Source: Nitrospirota bacterium (lineage in GTDB: Bacteria > Nitrospirota > Thermodesulfovibrionia > Thermodesulfovibrionales > Dissulfurispiraceae). Taken from it: a stretch of DNA of 7,592 bases. Location: the NCBI GenBank assembly GCA_016212685.1, contig JACREW010000098.1, positions 1 through 7,592 on the forward strand. The letters are read 5' to 3'. Of this stretch, positions 6,799-7,592 are shown in pieces. The position numbers and the translations under genes were made by a program. Below the pieces are notes generated by a model. It did not search any database and was not told where the DNA came from. It saw only the letters and a program-made list of their open reading frames with translations. The stretch's first letter is position 1. Every line of letters begins with the position of its first letter.

Positions 6799-7526
6799 TG
6801 GAGATAAATATCTTGATCCCGATCTTGGCGGCATTTCTATCGGCGGCATTCACACTAATGACAGGTTTCGGGCTCGGCACTATTTTAACGCCTGTATTCC
6901 TCATATTTTACGACGTAAAGATCGCCATACTGATAGTAGCCGTGGTGCATCTCTCGAACAATCTCCTGAAAATTTCTCTTTTCAGCAGGCATATAAGCAT
7001 CGATATTCTAAAACGCTTCGGCGTCTTAACGCTCATTGGGGCATTTATCGGGGCATTCTTTCAGGGGAGGATGGATTCGTCCCTTGTAAAGATTTTGCTC
7101 GGCGCATCCCTGATATTCCTCGGTTTGAAAGAGGCGACCGGATTCGGGGATAAAATTAGGCTTCCGCAAAAGATAGATTTTATCGGCGGCTTTCTTTCAG
7201 GGCTTTTGGGAGGATTTGTCGGCAATCAGGGAGCGATAAGAAGCGCATACCTCCTCAATTACAACATCCCGAAAGAGACATTTGTCGCCACAGCAGCCAT
7301 AATTGCATCGGTTGTAGATGTAACAAGGATTCCTATTTATATTTTCAGCAACAAAGACGTGCTTGCCGACAATGTAATCCTCTTACTCATAACAACCGTA
7401 TCGGCATTCGCAGGCACCTTTGCAGGGAAAAAGTTTTTAAAGAAAATTTCTCTCAAAACTTTTAAAATATATGTGGCTGCTACTATAATAATAATTGGAA
7501 TGTTATTAGCGTTGAGAATAATCTGA
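6798..7526 (+). CDS. TauE/SafE-family membrane transporter (sulfite/organosulfonate exporter-like)
   Basis: Integral membrane protein of 242 residues with about 7-8 hydrophobic helices, normal for this family (COG0730 type). The two half-repeats are visible: TGFGLG at 22-27 in the first, and the glycine-rich GGFLSGLLGGFVGNQGAIRS at 130-149 in the second. Studied members export sulfite, sulfoacetate or related anions, but most are uncharacterised. The start is the GTG formed by the overlap TAGTG with the padR stop, served by GAGGTG-like bases about 10 nt upstream (6784-6789), so translation is probably coupled. Placement in a PadR-led operon facing chrA suggests an anion-export role (inference). 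The substrate cannot be told from sequence. Confidence 0.88.
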   Translation: MEINILIPILAAFLSAAFTLMTGFGLGTILTPVFLIFYDVKIAILIVAVVHLSNNLLKISLFSRHISIDILKRFGVLTLIGAFIGAFFQGRMDSSLVKILLGASLIFLGLKEATGFGDKIRLPQKIDFIGGFLSGLLGGFVGNQGAIRSAYLLNYNIPKETFVATAAIIASVVDVTRIPIYIFSNKDVLADNVILLLITTVSAFAGTFAGKKFLKKISLKTFKIYVAATIIIIGMLLALRII

Positions 7527-7527
7527 C

Positions 7528-7592
7528 ATGCTGCTTAAAGACAGGTTCATAAATACAGGACATTTTTTCTTCAAATACAGAAGCTATCAGCT
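7528..7592 (+). CDS. Start of a third operon gene (3' partial), possible membrane methyltransferase
   Basis: An ATG one base after the transporter stop (TGA-C-ATG) opens a frame that runs to the window edge, giving 21 codons: MLLKDRFINTGHFFFKYRSY and one more residue. The tight spacing argues for a real, co-transcribed gene. The FKYRSY start resembles the beginnings of some isoprenylcysteine carboxyl methyltransferase-like membrane proteins, but the fragment is too short to be sure. No strong ribosome binding site is visible, in keeping with translational coupling. Confidence 0.5.
   Translation, partial: MLLKDRFINTGHFFFKYRSYQ

Overview
The window looks like a piece of a chromosome from an anaerobic, multiheme-cytochrome-bearing bacterium. 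Several features suggest Nitrospirota (Thermodesulfovibrionia-like) or a related delta-type lineage: moderate GC with frequent ATA, AGG and AGA codons, an NtrC-type sigma-54 regulator, an octaheme c-type cytochrome and a heme-binding sensor kinase. This assignment is an inference from style and gene content, not a proven identification. No RNA gene, CRISPR array or insertion sequence was seen.

Left part (about 1-5200, plus strand): a 5'-truncated membrane sensor histidine kinase has a covalent-heme motif (CMQCH) in its extracytoplasmic domain. It overlaps by 16 bp an NtrC-family response regulator with an intact GAFTGA motif. After a 278-bp intergenic region comes a secreted 635-residue cytochrome with eight CxxCH motifs. 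That gap contains a good -24/-12 (sigma-54) promoter match with the exact 10-nt GG-to-GC spacing, small dyads in or near it that could be activator sites, and a leader of about 100 nt ending in a strong AAGGAGG. The simplest reading is a self-contained circuit. A heme c in the periplasm senses redox state or a ligand, the kinase phosphorylates the NtrC-like activator, and the activator opens a sigma-54 promoter for the octaheme cytochrome. The cytochrome gene ends at a strong 13-bp-stem hairpin that probably serves both converging transcripts.

Right part (about 5200-7592): a two-domain ChrA-family chromate transporter gene lies on the minus strand. It is divergent from a tightly packed plus-strand group: a 98-residue PadR-type repressor, a TauE/SafE-family membrane transporter (1-nt overlap) and the start of a third gene one base after the transporter stop. 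The 96-bp AT-rich divergent spacer holds a 23-bp imperfect palindrome that overlaps the likely padR -10 element. It is a natural candidate operator for PadR control of both directions. The two halves show no obvious functional link.
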